Below are positions 45,268 to 54,525 of a stretch of DNA of 64,000 bases, one piece after another. The notes under the pieces were generated by a model. The model was not told the origin of the DNA. It did no database searches and saw nothing but the letters and a program-made list of their open reading frames with translations. Numbering within the stretch: position 1 is the first letter of the stretch; each line of letters opens with the position of its first letter. Source of the DNA: Magnetovibrio sp. (GTDB lineage Bacteria; Pseudomonadota; Alphaproteobacteria; Rhodospirillales; Casp-alpha2); the NCBI GenBank assembly GCA_002690705.1, contig NZFO01000006.1:1-64000 (forward strand), read 5' to 3'. The translations under genes were made by a program, and so were the position numbers.

Positions 45268-45690
45268 TCAAGACGGCATAGGTGGAATTGAATAGGTTCC
45301 TGTTACATGGGCAACAGGATCTTTATTTCCCTTAGAATGCAACATTACGTCACATACAACCAACCGTTTCCCTGCTTTTAACATTCTGCCTTCAGCAATT
45401 AAATCCGCAGGACCCGGCCGGTTAAGAAAATTGACGTTAAGATTGGTTGTTACAGCCAACTCAATCTCTCCCAATAGGCTAAAAACAACTGCGTACATTG
45501 TTACATCTGCCAAAGCCATCATAAAAGGGCCAGCGACGGTACCACCAGGACGCAGCATTTTATCGGCATAAGGTAATCTAAGAACGGCCATGCCCTCAGA
45601 AATTATCTCTGCGCGAATACCGATTTCGTGAGCCCAAAATAATTTTTCCAGAATAATTTGGTTAAAATCGACCGCACTAATCTCGCCCAC
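45268..45690 (-). CDS. PaaI-type hotdog-fold thioesterase
   Basis: A 140-residue hotdog protein that probably hydrolyses an acyl-CoA. It shows LRPGGTVAGPFMMALADVTMYAVVFSLLG, with the conserved G-G-x-x-x-GP...D arrangement (Asp acting as catalytic acid), then TTNLNVNFLNRPGPADLIAEGRML. The start is GTG at 45690 with GGAGA six nt upstream. Substrate unknown. It lies upstream of rplM on the same strand, an arrangement seen in several alphaproteobacteria (from memory). Confidence 0.83.
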   Translation of the reverse strand: MGEISAVDFNQIILEKLFWAHEIGIRAEIISEGMAVLRLPYADKMLRPGGTVAGPFMMALADVTMYAVVFSLLGEIELAVTTNLNVNFLNRPGPADLIAEGRMLKAGKRLVVCDVMLHSKGNKDPVAHVTGTYSIPPMPS

Positions 45691-46799
45691 TGAGAATCTC
45701 CATCTCTATGACGTTTCGCAAACTGCTATGTTGCGAGAAGTTGGACGTCATACCCTTGCTTACTAGGGGACTACCCTACACACTCGACATATAGCATATT
45801 AGAGGGTTTTGGATCTAACTGTTTTAATAATACTAATTCGGAGCTAGATGTCTGATAAACTGGCATAGTGAATAAATTGTTTTTTGGATGTCGGATAATT
45901 AAGGCGGCGCCATAAACCTTGAGCGTTAACCCTTGGGTTAGAACAAAAAAATAATGTTACGATTATCTGTCGGCTGGAGAATTCCTGCCGACTGTAAGGT
46001 TTTGATGTCGGAAATCCCAATATTGAATCCGTTAAAAACCACCTCTAGATCCCAATTTAAATAAATAACCTGTTTGAAAACAAAGACAAGACGCGCAAAT
46101 CCGGGTTCCCTAGTATTCGGCCGTTATGCCTCGCAAGATCTCCACAGTGTGTAATCTGAGTCGGCACGGGCCCTAAACCTCGCGGACAAGCACTTCAGCC
46201 CACACTTTGTGTGATCGGATTGCTAATATCTTGGGAATAAGAAATGAGACGGGCAAGCCAATCCCTATCAATATCGTGTGCAGAACAAACTACTTTTTCG
46301 TCTCTAGCGACGCCAAACGCTAGTTTAACAATTGTCTCAGTTTTGGCCTAGCGCCGCAGTTCATCAGATACCAGTCGATTATTTAGGCGATCCCGCAATG
46401 CTTCAGGTTCCTCGACATGACTTAACTGAACCGGTCGTACTCTGCACCAAGGAGACTTTTGACCGAAGTTCTAATGCGCTCACAGATGTCATTGCTTATC
46501 AGATTCTCATTGACCTGTTTTATCCAAGATTACCCTTCGAACGGGCATCTGCGACTAGCCCGTGCTGAATAATTAAAGTAAGAAAATTTAATATCAAAAA
46601 ACTCTGCGCTATGAGGAACTTTTTTGTATTTCGTCTATTATTTTTACGTCCGGCTTTATTACTACTCCAAAAATGAAAAAAATGAATTGTTATAGTAGAG
46701 ATTTTCTCTGGCCGCGAAAAGAAGTATAGTAATAACTTGCCCCCTCGACTTTATGAGTCGAATATGCGTCTAAAATTTCTGCGAGAGGAGTCCCTCAGA
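45691..46799. other. 1.1-kb stretch without an intact gene
   Basis: No complete gene is supported. A possible degraded coding segment on the minus strand is listed separately (46195-46492). A short plus-strand frame at 46332-46568 overlaps it and is probably chance. The final 200 nt, AT-rich, precede the enoyl-CoA hydratase operon and likely contain its promoter. Confidence 0.45.
46195..46492 (-). pseudogene. Possible relic of a coding gene
   Basis: On the minus strand two stretches with protein-like composition (RPVQLSHVEEPEALRDRLNN and EKVVCSAHDIDRDWLARLI) lie in one frame, separated by a TAG. An upstream stretch continues in another frame. This looks like a decayed gene with at least one stop and one frameshift. 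I do not recognise the family, and chance frames cannot be excluded. Confidence 0.25.
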
Positions 46800-47591
46800 A
46801 TGGCTGACTGCAAGCAAACACCGTTGCTTCGCGAAGATGTTGATGGCATTGCAACTTTAACTTTGAATCGAGGCGATAAGTTTAATGCGTTGTCTGGTAA
46901 TCTGATGACGCGCATGCAAGCGGAGCTTGACTCTATTGCGGAGGATAGATCTGTCAGGGTTGTCATAATTGCGGGAGCAGGCACGGCTTTTTGTGCAGGC
47001 CACGATTTAGGGGAAATGCGGGCGAATCCTAGCTCCAAGGCAATGCAAAGACTTTTCCAGCAGTGTAGTAAAATGATGGTGAGTTTAACCCGGATACCTC
47101 AGCCAGTAATTGCGAGTGTTCATGGAATGGCCACTGCCGCAGGCTGCCAATTAGTAGCGCAGTGTGATTTGGCGATTGCTTCTGAACATGCAACTTTTGC
47201 AACCTCTGGTATCAACGTTGGACTATTTTGCTCCACACCGATGGTTGCTGTTACTAGAAATTTACCTCGAAAGCAGGCTATGGAGTTACTAATGACTGGC
47301 GATTTTATAGATGCAGATACCGCGCACCAATATGGCCTCGTCAACCGCGTCGTCCCCACAAATCTTTTAAGTGATGCAGTAAATCAACTGGCAGCTAATT
47401 TAGCTCGTAAATCCCCCGTTTCGATAGCACGCGGAAAAGCACTGTTTTACAGGCAAATAGAAGCCGGAATTGAAGCGGCCTATGAGGACGCTGCAAAGGT
47501 AATCACCGAAAATATGCAAGATAAAGACACCCGAGCAGGCATCGAAGCATTTATAGAAAAGAGACCCATGCCAGTTTGGGAAGATCGGTGA
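46800..47591 (+). CDS. Enoyl-CoA hydratase/isomerase family protein
   Basis: A 263-residue crotonase-fold protein. Oxyanion-hole segments are NRGDKFNALS with AGTAFCAGHDLGEMR, and HGMATAAGCQLVAQCDLAIASEHATFATSGINVGLFCSTP. The acidic residue usual after the second oxyanion segment is replaced in GLFCSTP, a pattern found in ECHDC3-like members, so hydratase activity is not certain. GAGAGGAG at 46783-46790 supports ATG at 46800 over a longer frame. The following CoA-binding gene starts with GTG overlapping the stop (GTGA). Confidence 0.87.
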   Translation: MADCKQTPLLREDVDGIATLTLNRGDKFNALSGNLMTRMQAELDSIAEDRSVRVVIIAGAGTAFCAGHDLGEMRANPSSKAMQRLFQQCSKMMVSLTRIPQPVIASVHGMATAAGCQLVAQCDLAIASEHATFATSGINVGLFCSTPMVAVTRNLPRKQAMELLMTGDFIDADTAHQYGLVNRVVPTNLLSDAVNQLAANLARKSPVSIARGKALFYRQIEAGIEAAYEDAAKVITENMQDKDTRAGIEAFIEKRPMPVWEDR

Positions 47592-48097
47592 CACAGCCCT
47601 CACGACCTCTTGTTTACTCTGATGTCGACATTAAACGCATCTTACTTGGCGTGCGCACAATCGCAATGGTAGGCGCGAGCGCAAATTGGGTGCGGCCATC
47701 GAATTTCGCAATGAAGTACCTACAGGGTAAGGGATACCGGATTATCCCCATTAACCCGGGGGCAGCGGGCAAAGTGATTCATGAAGAAACTTGTTATGCA
47801 AGTATCAGAGATGTTCCGGATCAGGTCGATATGGTTGATATTTTTAGGTCATCCCCGGCCGCGGCTGGGATTATCGATGAAGTAATTTCTGTTGCATCAG
47901 ATAAAGGTATAAGGGTTGTTTGGATGCAATTAGGTGTGCGTAATGATGAGGCAGCGAGTCGGGGAGAGGCGGCCGGATTGGAAGTCATCATGGACCGATG
48001 CCCGAAGATTGAATTTGGAAGGTTATTCGGTGAACTGGGGTGGAGTGGTGTTAATTCCGGTATTATTTCATCTAAACGTCGGAAATACGCCTCATGA
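47588..48097 (+). CDS. CoA-binding domain protein
   Basis: A protein of about 169 residues with the Rossmann-type CoA-binding fold: IKRILLGVRTIAMVGASANWVRPSNFAMKYLQGKGYRIIPINPGAAG, DMVDIFRSSPAAAGIIDEVIS, GIRVVWMQLGVRNDEAASRGEAAGLEVIMDRCPKIEFGRL. It belongs to the YccU-like family. GTG at 47588 overlaps the upstream stop (GTGA), and its stop overlaps the next ATG, so the three genes form one tightly coupled operon. Role unknown; a link to acyl-CoA or sulfur metabolism is suggested by its neighbours. Confidence 0.85.
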   Translation: MTQPSRPLVYSDVDIKRILLGVRTIAMVGASANWVRPSNFAMKYLQGKGYRIIPINPGAAGKVIHEETCYASIRDVPDQVDMVDIFRSSPAAAGIIDEVISVASDKGIRVVWMQLGVRNDEAASRGEAAGLEVIMDRCPKIEFGRLFGELGWSGVNSGIISSKRRKYAS

Positions 48098-49398
48098 CTA
48101 GTAAATACGATCAGAATGGTAAGGGCCAGCATAAATACGGGATGGAAACACGAACAATCCATGCAGGCTCCAGTCCTGACCCAGTGACAGGTGCACGAAA
48201 TACACCGATTTATCAGACAACATCCTATGTTTTTGATGGTGCTGAGCACGCCTCCGATTTATTTAATTTGCAAGCTTTTGGTTTTATATACTCTCGGCTG
48301 ACTAACCCGACTGTTGCTGTGCTTGAAGAGCGTATTGCTAATTTAGAGGATGGTCGCGCAGCGGTATGTGCCTCTTCGGGCCATGCGGCACAATTTCTTG
48401 CATTTTTTTCTCTGTTAGACCCGGGTGATGAATTCATTGCGTCACGGAATCTTTATGGTGGTTCGATTACCCAGTTTGGGGTAAGTTTCAAGCGCTTGGG
48501 TTGGAATTGTAAATTTGTTGACCCTCATGACCCTGAGAACTTCCGCAAAGCGTTATCTGAAAAGACGAAGGCTATTTTCATTGAGGTTCTTGCTAATCCC
48601 TCGGGTGTTGTTGTCGATCTCGAGGCAATCGCAGCCATTTCTAAAGAAGCAGGTATCCCGCTAATTGTAGATAACACGCTTTCGACCCCCTACCTATGTC
48701 AGCCATTTGATTGGGGTGCTGACATTATTGTGCATTCAACAACAAAGTTTCTATCAGGAAATGGAACATCGATGGGAGGTGCAGTAGTTGAGTCAGGTAA
48801 ATTTAATTGGGCCGCTCGGGGCAAGTTTCCAACGATGACCGAGCCAGATCCTGCTTATCATGGTCTCACATTTGCTGAGACTTTTGGTGACTTTGGTTAT
48901 ACTATGAAGACACGGACTGTTGGGTTGCGAGATTTTGGCCCCTGTATGTCGCCGGCAAATGCGTTTTACACATTGATGGGCATGGAGACCTTACATCTTC
49001 GTGTGGAGCGCCACGTGGAAAATGCCCTTAAAATTGCAGAGTTTTTGGACGGTCACCCCGCAATCTCCTGGGTTTCCTATGCCGGACTGAAATCTAGCCC
49101 TTACCATCAGCTCAAGCAGAAGTATTTACCCAAGGGAGCAGGGTCTGTGTTCACGTTTGGAGTAAAACGTGGCTATGATGCGTGTATAAAATTAGTAGAG
49201 AGTGTCAACTTGTTCTCGCATTTAGCAAATGTTGGTGATACGCGCTCACTTATTCTGCATCCAGCGTCCACCACCCATCGCCAGCTCACTGATGAACAGC
49301 GTAAAAATGCTGGTGCTGGTTCAGACGTAATCCGTCTCTCAGTTGGGTTAGAAACAGTTGGAGATTTAATTTATGACTTAGATCAGGCGCTAAAATAA
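48094..49398 (+). CDS. metY: O-acetylhomoserine sulfhydrylase / Cys-Met PLP enzyme
   Basis: A 434-residue PLP enzyme that makes homocysteine from O-acetylhomoserine and sulfide. Motifs are METRTIHAGSSPDPVTGARNTPIYQTTSY, IYSRLTNPTVAVLEERIANLEDGRAAVCASSGHAA, DNTLSTPYLCQP, the PLP lysine in IVHSTTKFLSGNGTSMGG, and a C-terminal RSLILHPASTTHRQL. The length and long insertion near residue 230 (TMTEPDPAYHGLTFAE) indicate the O-acetylhomoserine type rather than cystathionine synthase. It overlaps the CoA-binding gene by 4 nt (ATGA). Confidence 0.93.
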   Translation: MTSKYDQNGKGQHKYGMETRTIHAGSSPDPVTGARNTPIYQTTSYVFDGAEHASDLFNLQAFGFIYSRLTNPTVAVLEERIANLEDGRAAVCASSGHAAQFLAFFSLLDPGDEFIASRNLYGGSITQFGVSFKRLGWNCKFVDPHDPENFRKALSEKTKAIFIEVLANPSGVVVDLEAIAAISKEAGIPLIVDNTLSTPYLCQPFDWGADIIVHSTTKFLSGNGTSMGGAVVESGKFNWAARGKFPTMTEPDPAYHGLTFAETFGDFGYTMKTRTVGLRDFGPCMSPANAFYTLMGMETLHLRVERHVENALKIAEFLDGHPAISWVSYAGLKSSPYHQLKQKYLPKGAGSVFTFGVKRGYDACIKLVESVNLFSHLANVGDTRSLILHPASTTHRQLTDEQRKNAGAGSDVIRLSVGLETVGDLIYDLDQALK

Positions 49399-49430
49399 AA
49401 ACTTATTTGTGGCAATGAGCGACAGGTTGA

Positions 49431-49832
49431 TTACATGTAATTTGACATTTCGATTAAATTACCATCGGGATCACGAAAATAAACTGATTTGATTGGACCG
49501 ATTGCGCCACTTTTGCCAATTGGGCCCTCTATTATACTTACCCCACAATTTTTTAGATGCGTGATAACTGACTCTAATGAAGTCTTTGTGATAAGACAAA
49601 AATCACCGGATCCGGGAACGGGTTTCTCTGCCTTTGGATAATATGTATTTTTCGCCGGATGAAGATTAATTTTTTGTCGTCCGAACGACAGTGCTGTACG
49701 TCCATCCGCAAACTCAATACGTTGCATCCCAAGAACTTTATTGTAGAATTCACATGCAGCATTAATGTCATGGACAGTTATAACGAAGTGATCTAGCCGG
49801 TCGATTATGATAGCAGGTAGGTCTTTGGTCAT
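49431..49832 (-). CDS. VOC-family (glyoxalase/bleomycin-resistance fold) protein
   Basis: A 133-residue vicinal-oxygen-chelate protein. It has IDRLDHFVITVHDINAACEFYNKVLGM (metal ligand His15), LSFGRQKINLHPA, GSGDFCLITKTSLESVI, and FRDPDGNLIEMSNY with the C-terminal Glu ligand. The pattern matches GLOD5-like proteins. Activity unknown. It is convergent with metY and followed by the decayed MFS gene. Confidence 0.82.
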   Translation of the reverse strand: MTKDLPAIIIDRLDHFVITVHDINAACEFYNKVLGMQRIEFADGRTALSFGRQKINLHPAKNTYYPKAEKPVPGSGDFCLITKTSLESVITHLKNCGVSIIEGPIGKSGAIGPIKSVYFRDPDGNLIEMSNYM

Positions 49833-49864
49833 TCAGCTGGTTCCATACTGTCTTAAAATACGTA

Positions 49865-51071
49865 TTAATCGGGTAAAAATAGGAGCGCTGCACTTCCGGC
49901 TAATGCCAATCCAGCTAATATTATAAATACGGCGTTGAAACCGCCGGTAAGATCAAATAATACGCCCTCTAAAAGTACTCCAAAGGTCGAGAATCCTATA
50001 GCTAGCACAAATTTTAGACCAAATACATAGGCCCAGTGTCTTGATGGGGTATAGCGTGCCTTTAACATATTCTATGCTGGTAAGTCACTGAAATTGATAC
50101 ATACCATTAGGATTACAAAGACAACCAATGCCCTGCCGGTGGTCCAAGCTGCAATCAATAAGATTGGAATTTAAACAAGGTATACTCGTCTGACCGGGTA
50201 TTTGTTCGCTAACCGGCCACTTAAAATTTGGATAAATTCAGCAACTGCGTATATCGCGCCAACAACAACAGAAACTGTTTAAATCCCCTCGACCCTGTTA
50301 GATGAGGTGAAATCGAGTGCAAAAGCTTTTAGCAGTGCGGAACTGGTTGCATGTGCAATGAGACCGCCGCATAGGATAAGTGAAGGCTAACATGCAGATA
50401 ACCCGGGAGATCTCGGCACGACTCATGGGTGGCGGTGGCGGTTTATAATCTTTGGCACTCTCTACAACCCATCTCCGTTTAATGGCAGAAATAAAAGCCA
50501 AAAAAATTAATAGGATAAAAATCCCGGATAAGATTTAGGCTGCGCGCCAACTGAAATTATTAAGAGTTATGCCAGGTAGTATGGTACCAAGAGATGCACC
50601 TAATGCCCCAAAAGCGCAATTAATTTCCAGCGCAGTTCCAGTATGGATGAATACCCTGCTTAGCCAAGAAATTCCTACGGGGTGGTAGATAGAGGCAAAA
50701 AGTCCCGTAACTCCGAGCCAAAACCCCATAGCAAAAGGGGAATCGGGTACTCCAACCATAATCATTTCGCTGCCCGTTCCGACGTAATATATTGCCATCA
50801 TGCAGATGGATTACCAACGATCCGCTAACCAACCGTATAACGGGGCTGCAAAACCAAATAACGCGTTGCTGATAACAATGAGCGATATAATTTCGCCATG
50901 TGCTAAACCTAGATGCTGCTCAAGCGTTAATGGAACCAAAGTGAAGAAAATTGGGGCGAATAAATGCGAGTGTGTTTGTCCAACCCTTGCGAAGCCTGCA
51001 GCAATAAGCGATTTAGAGATTTTTTCATTCATTTTAAACAGACAGTCTCGCAAACTTGAAACAATATGCAT
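49865..51071 (-). pseudogene. Degraded MFS transporter
   Basis: The whole length of an MFS transporter can be followed on the minus strand, but it is broken by five stops and at least one frameshift. The N-terminal part (LIVISNALFGFAAPLYGWLADRW) ends in TAA at 50811. The same frame continues (MGFWLGVTGLFASIYHPVGISWLS) to TAA at 50535 and a cytoplasmic-loop segment. A frameshift occurs near 50390. The last third in the new frame has stops at 50279, 50171 and 50072, then ends with GLKFVLAIGFSTFGVLLEG. No functional product is possible. Confidence 0.85.
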
Positions 51072-51094
51072 CGTGGTAAGAAATATTCCCAGCC

Positions 51095-52489
51095 TTAGAT
51101 ATCCTCAATCAGCGTTTTTAGCACTTTTTTATAACTGGTCTTTATACTCATTTCATCTCGATGCCGCCCATTCAAAACCACCCATTTCCCGGCTGCCATT
51201 ACATCAAGTATTGGTGAAGTGCTGGCAGAAAAAATCCAACTATCGAATAAAATGGACATAGGTTTAGCCAGAAGTGCTGGGTGTTCGGGGTCCATGACAA
51301 TTAAATCTGCGCGATAGCCCTCGGTTAATTGTCCTATTCTTTGGCCTAGCCCTTGGGCCCCACCTTTGGTGGCAAAGTCAAAAAGTTGCCGGCCAGTTGA
51401 GCCACCGCGTTCGGTTGCAGTTACATTTCGAGACAATGTTGCAAGCCTCTGTCCATACTCGAGCCAACGAAGTTCTTCTTTCGGGTCGATAGAGACGTGG
51501 CTGTCAGACCCAATACCCCAGTTGCCATCGGCCTTTATGTAGTCTTCGAGTGGGAATAGTCCGTCGCCCAGATTTGCTTCTGTTGTTGGACACAGACCTG
51601 CCACTGCGCCACAGGCTGCCAAATCTATTATTTCCAAAGAATTTATGTGGGTTGCATGCACAACACACCATTGATTGTTCATATCGGTATTATCGAGTAG
51701 CCACCGGATGGGTCTGTTGCCGGTTTTCAAAATATGATCATCGACGTCCTTTAATTGTTCCGCCGCATGAATGTGGATCGGCATGGAGGTATCAATATCT
51801 TTAATCCCGACCAAAACCGCGTTTAATGTGTCTGGAGACACCTGACGTATGCTATGCGGAGCAATGCCCACTCTACCCCAGTGATCCCTCCTCACGCGAG
51901 CGTAAAGACGATCGACTAGCACGAGAAATGTATCCGGTTTGAGTATACAGCGGCGTTGTCCCGAGTTGGGTGCTTCGCCAGTATATCCACCGCGTGAATA
52001 CATTACGGGAAGTAACGAAATACCGATACCTGTCTCTCTTGCTGCGGCAAGGGCCCGTCCACTCATCTCAGTTATATCGGCATAAGACTGCCCGTTTGGT
52101 GTAAGATGTAGATAATGAAATTCACCAACCGTTGTATATCCGGCTTTCAGCATCTCCATATAGACGAAACGCGCGATAGCCTCGTACTGATCTGGGTCTA
52201 ATCGTGTTACGAAAGCGTGCATGACTTCTCGCCATGACCAAAAACTATCCCTTTGGTACGTATGACGGTGTTCTGTTAATCCCGCGATTGCGCGCTGGAA
52301 GGCGTGACTATGAATATTTGGGACCCCAGGAATGACGGCGCCATACACCCTTTTGTCTATTTTTTGAGCTGGACCTTGAGTAATCGCTTTGATTACACCG
52401 ACTTGGTCAATTGATAAACGTACCGCCTGATGCCAACCTCCCGGAAGGTATGCATGTTCAAGCCACAAATGATGGGTGGGTTCGCTCAT
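51095..52489 (-). CDS. hutF: Formimidoylglutamate deiminase
   Basis: An amidohydrolase-superfamily enzyme that deiminates N-formimidoyl-L-glutamate to N-formylglutamate in the five-step histidine degradation route. Motifs are VIPGVPNIHSHAFQRAIAGL (metal His pair), SFWSWREVM, AGYTTVGEFHYLH, PIHIHAAEQ, VVHATHINSLE, CPTTEANLGDGLFPLEDYI and GIGSDSHVSIDPKEELR. The ATG at 52489 begins the conserved part. A GTG at 52519 is also in frame, and neither has an ideal Shine-Dalgarno. No other hut gene is in the window, so its partners lie elsewhere. Confidence 0.92.
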   Translation of the reverse strand: MSEPTHHLWLEHAYLPGGWHQAVRLSIDQVGVIKAITQGPAQKIDKRVYGAVIPGVPNIHSHAFQRAIAGLTEHRHTYQRDSFWSWREVMHAFVTRLDPDQYEAIARFVYMEMLKAGYTTVGEFHYLHLTPNGQSYADITEMSGRALAAARETGIGISLLPVMYSRGGYTGEAPNSGQRRCILKPDTFLVLVDRLYARVRRDHWGRVGIAPHSIRQVSPDTLNAVLVGIKDIDTSMPIHIHAAEQLKDVDDHILKTGNRPIRWLLDNTDMNNQWCVVHATHINSLEIIDLAACGAVAGLCPTTEANLGDGLFPLEDYIKADGNWGIGSDSHVSIDPKEELRWLEYGQRLATLSRNVTATERGGSTGRQLFDFATKGGAQGLGQRIGQLTEGYRADLIVMDPEHPALLAKPMSILFDSWIFSASTSPILDVMAAGKWVVLNGRHRDEMSIKTSYKKVLKTLIEDI

Positions 52490-52519
52490 GGAATATTTAT
52501 CATTGCCAGCTTTCCCCAC

Positions 52520-52825
52520 TTAATAAAATTATTTTTAATGTAAAAGAAATATAATTTACATGATCAGCAGCTACTTGTTCATGTTAGCCCAAGCTGTAGT
52601 TTAAAGGCTGTGCAAAGTCTAATTTTTCTACCGTTGATGATTACGATCTCGTTGTAAAAATATTTATTTTCATACCATGATACTGCATAAAGACTTAATA
52701 CTCTTCTTTGCCCCTAAAAACAGTTTCTTTATCGTCTTGCCACCAGACAGAAGTACCGAAAAATCAGCATGTCTTGTTGTCTATGGATGCTGTGATAAAT
52801 TGAGGGCTTAACTTGGAGGTAGTGG
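52520..52825. other. Intergenic between divergent genes
   Basis: About 306 nt, AT-rich, between hutF (minus) and the small plus-strand gene. No specific features recognised beyond the strong TGGAGG site of the downstream gene. Confidence 0.5.
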
Positions 52826-53143
52826 ATGAATAATCTACAACAGTCTGGCGACGATGAAACCCAAAGTATCCAACTCGCTAACCAAATCATCAATGTGGCC
52901 AATAACCGTCTTGAAGAGGGTATGCCAGCAGACTTAATAGCTGCAGGGTTGCGTCATGCGGCCGCTAATTTTTCGGCATTTGAGTTTCATCGTGCCGGTG
53001 GCAGCGGTGACGAGCAACTGGCTTCGCGCGTTGAAGATTTTATTCGCGGTTTTGAGTACTATTTAGAGCGGCATGCACCGGGGAAGTCCGAGCCTCTTGG
53101 AGGCTTGAATGATCTAATTTCCCAAGCGAAGGAAGAACTATAA
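52826..53143 (+). CDS. Small conserved hypothetical protein (DUF3144-like)
   Basis: A 105-residue acidic, helical protein: IQLANQIINVANNRLEEGMPADLIAAGLRHAAANFSAFEF. This resembles the DUF3144 pattern (ALAN...GxVSAALxYAAARFNAF). The C-terminal region (RVEDFIRGFEYYLERH) is an added helix. Function unknown. It has a good TGGAGG Shine-Dalgarno. It is convergent with the biotin carboxylase gene, 17 nt away. Confidence 0.65.
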   Translation: MNNLQQSGDDETQSIQLANQIINVANNRLEEGMPADLIAAGLRHAAANFSAFEFHRAGGSGDEQLASRVEDFIRGFEYYLERHAPGKSEPLGGLNDLISQAKEEL

Positions 53144-53160
53144 TTGTTTGCTGAGTAAAA

Positions 53161-54525
53161 TTACGGTTTAGCGGGGTGCTCTTCGACGTACGCAGTCGAT
53201 GGCGGTTTAGTTATATAATCAGGGTCACTGAATATCTGTTTGAGATAAGCAAGATTTGTTGATGGACCCGCGATATGCACTTCCTGAAGAGCAGATCTCA
53301 TGGTGTTAATCGCTTCACGCCTGTTTTTTCCCTTAGCAATAACTTTGGCGATCATTGGATCGTAATAAGGAGTAATCTCATCCCCTAATTGAACACCAGT
53401 ATCAATTCTCAGGTTTGACGAGAGAGGAGGCATGTCAAACGTTATAATTTTGCCTGGTGACGGGAGGAATCCCTTTTCTGGTCGTTCAGCATAAACTCGT
53501 GCTTCAATTGCTGCTCCACCACAAGAAATTTTTGCTTGTGACGCGGTTAAGAATTCTCCTCGAGCGAGATTAATCTGCCATGCAATGAGATCAAGACCGG
53601 TAACCATCTCTGTAACAGCGTGTTCAACCTGAATGCGGGTATTCATCTCAAGAAAAAAGAATTCGTTACTGGTTCGGTCATATATAAATTCAACGGTTCC
53701 CGCGCCCGCGTAGCGCACTTCTCTCACCAAAGCGAGCGCTGCGCTGTGCATTTTTTCTCTTATATCTCGTGGTATTTCAGCTGCCGGTGCTTCTTCAATT
53801 ATTTTTTGAAACCGCCGTTGTATCGAGCAATCCCGATCAAAGAGATGCACACCATTACCATCTCCAAAGCCAAAAATTTGAACCTCAATATGGCGCGCAT
53901 CGGCAATATATCGCTCAAGATATACGGTTGGGTCGCCAAAACTTCGTTCGGCTAAATTTTGCGCTGTTAAAATTTGCCTCTCAAAATTATTTAATTCGTC
54001 AACGGGTTGCATGCCGATCCCACCGCCACCAGCCGTAGCTTTTATTAACAACGGAAAACCAATTGAATGAGCAATGTCAGAAGCGCCATTGATGTTATTT
54101 GGTGAAATCCGTGGGCTGCCCGTTAAGACTGGAATATTTGAAACTTTGGCAATTTCACGGGCTTTCTGCTTATCGCCCATCGATGCAATGGTCACCGGTT
54201 TCGGGCCTATCCAATACAATCCAGTGGCAAGAACATTCTCAGCAAATTGAGCGTTTTCAGCCAAAAACCCGTACCCGGGATGAATAGCGTCTGCATTCAA
54301 GCTTTGGGCTGCAGAGAGCACTGCGTCCATATTCAAATAGCTTTTTTGGGCTGCTGGGGGACCAATTGCATAGGATAGATCTGCAGTTTTTACGTGGAGA
54401 GCTTCTTGATCTGCTTCCGAATAAACCGCAATGGTCTCGATGCCAAGATCACGGCACGTGTGAATGATACGGCACGCAATTTCGCCACGATTGGCAATAA
54501 GTATTCTTCTAATACTGCTATTCAT
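53161..54525 (-). CDS. Biotin carboxylase subunit of an acyl-CoA carboxylase
   Basis: A 454-residue ATP-grasp enzyme that carboxylates protein-bound biotin using bicarbonate and ATP. Motifs are RRILIANRGEIACRIIHTCRDLGI, DAIHPGYGFLAENAQFAE, the ATP loop KATAGGGGIGMQ, HIEVQIFGFGDG, RDCSIQRRFQKIIEEAPA, and MNTRIQVEHAVTEMVTGLDL. It resembles AccC but lacks a fused biotinyl domain, which is encoded separately at 56105-56326. The ATG at 54525 overlaps the preceding stop by 1 nt (TAATG). Last gene of a six-gene operon. Confidence 0.93.
   Translation of the reverse strand: MNSSIRRILIANRGEIACRIIHTCRDLGIETIAVYSEADQEALHVKTADLSYAIGPPAAQKSYLNMDAVLSAAQSLNADAIHPGYGFLAENAQFAENVLATGLYWIGPKPVTIASMGDKQKAREIAKVSNIPVLTGSPRISPNNINGASDIAHSIGFPLLIKATAGGGGIGMQPVDELNNFERQILTAQNLAERSFGDPTVYLERYIADARHIEVQIFGFGDGNGVHLFDRDCSIQRRFQKIIEEAPAAEIPRDIREKMHSAALALVREVRYAGAGTVEFIYDRTSNEFFFLEMNTRIQVEHAVTEMVTGLDLIAWQINLARGEFLTASQAKISCGGAAIEARVYAERPEKGFLPSPGKIITFDMPPLSSNLRIDTGVQLGDEITPYYDPMIAKVIAKGKNRREAINTMRSALQEVHIAGPSTNLAYLKQIFSDPDYITKPPSTAYVEEHPAKP

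Noticed and set aside
46332-46568. A 78-codon plus-strand frame
   Set aside because: No ribosome site; it overlaps more protein-like sequence on the other strand.
46569-46799. A SAM-II riboswitch upstream of the metY operon
   Set aside because: I looked for the conserved pseudoknot motif and do not see it in the leader.
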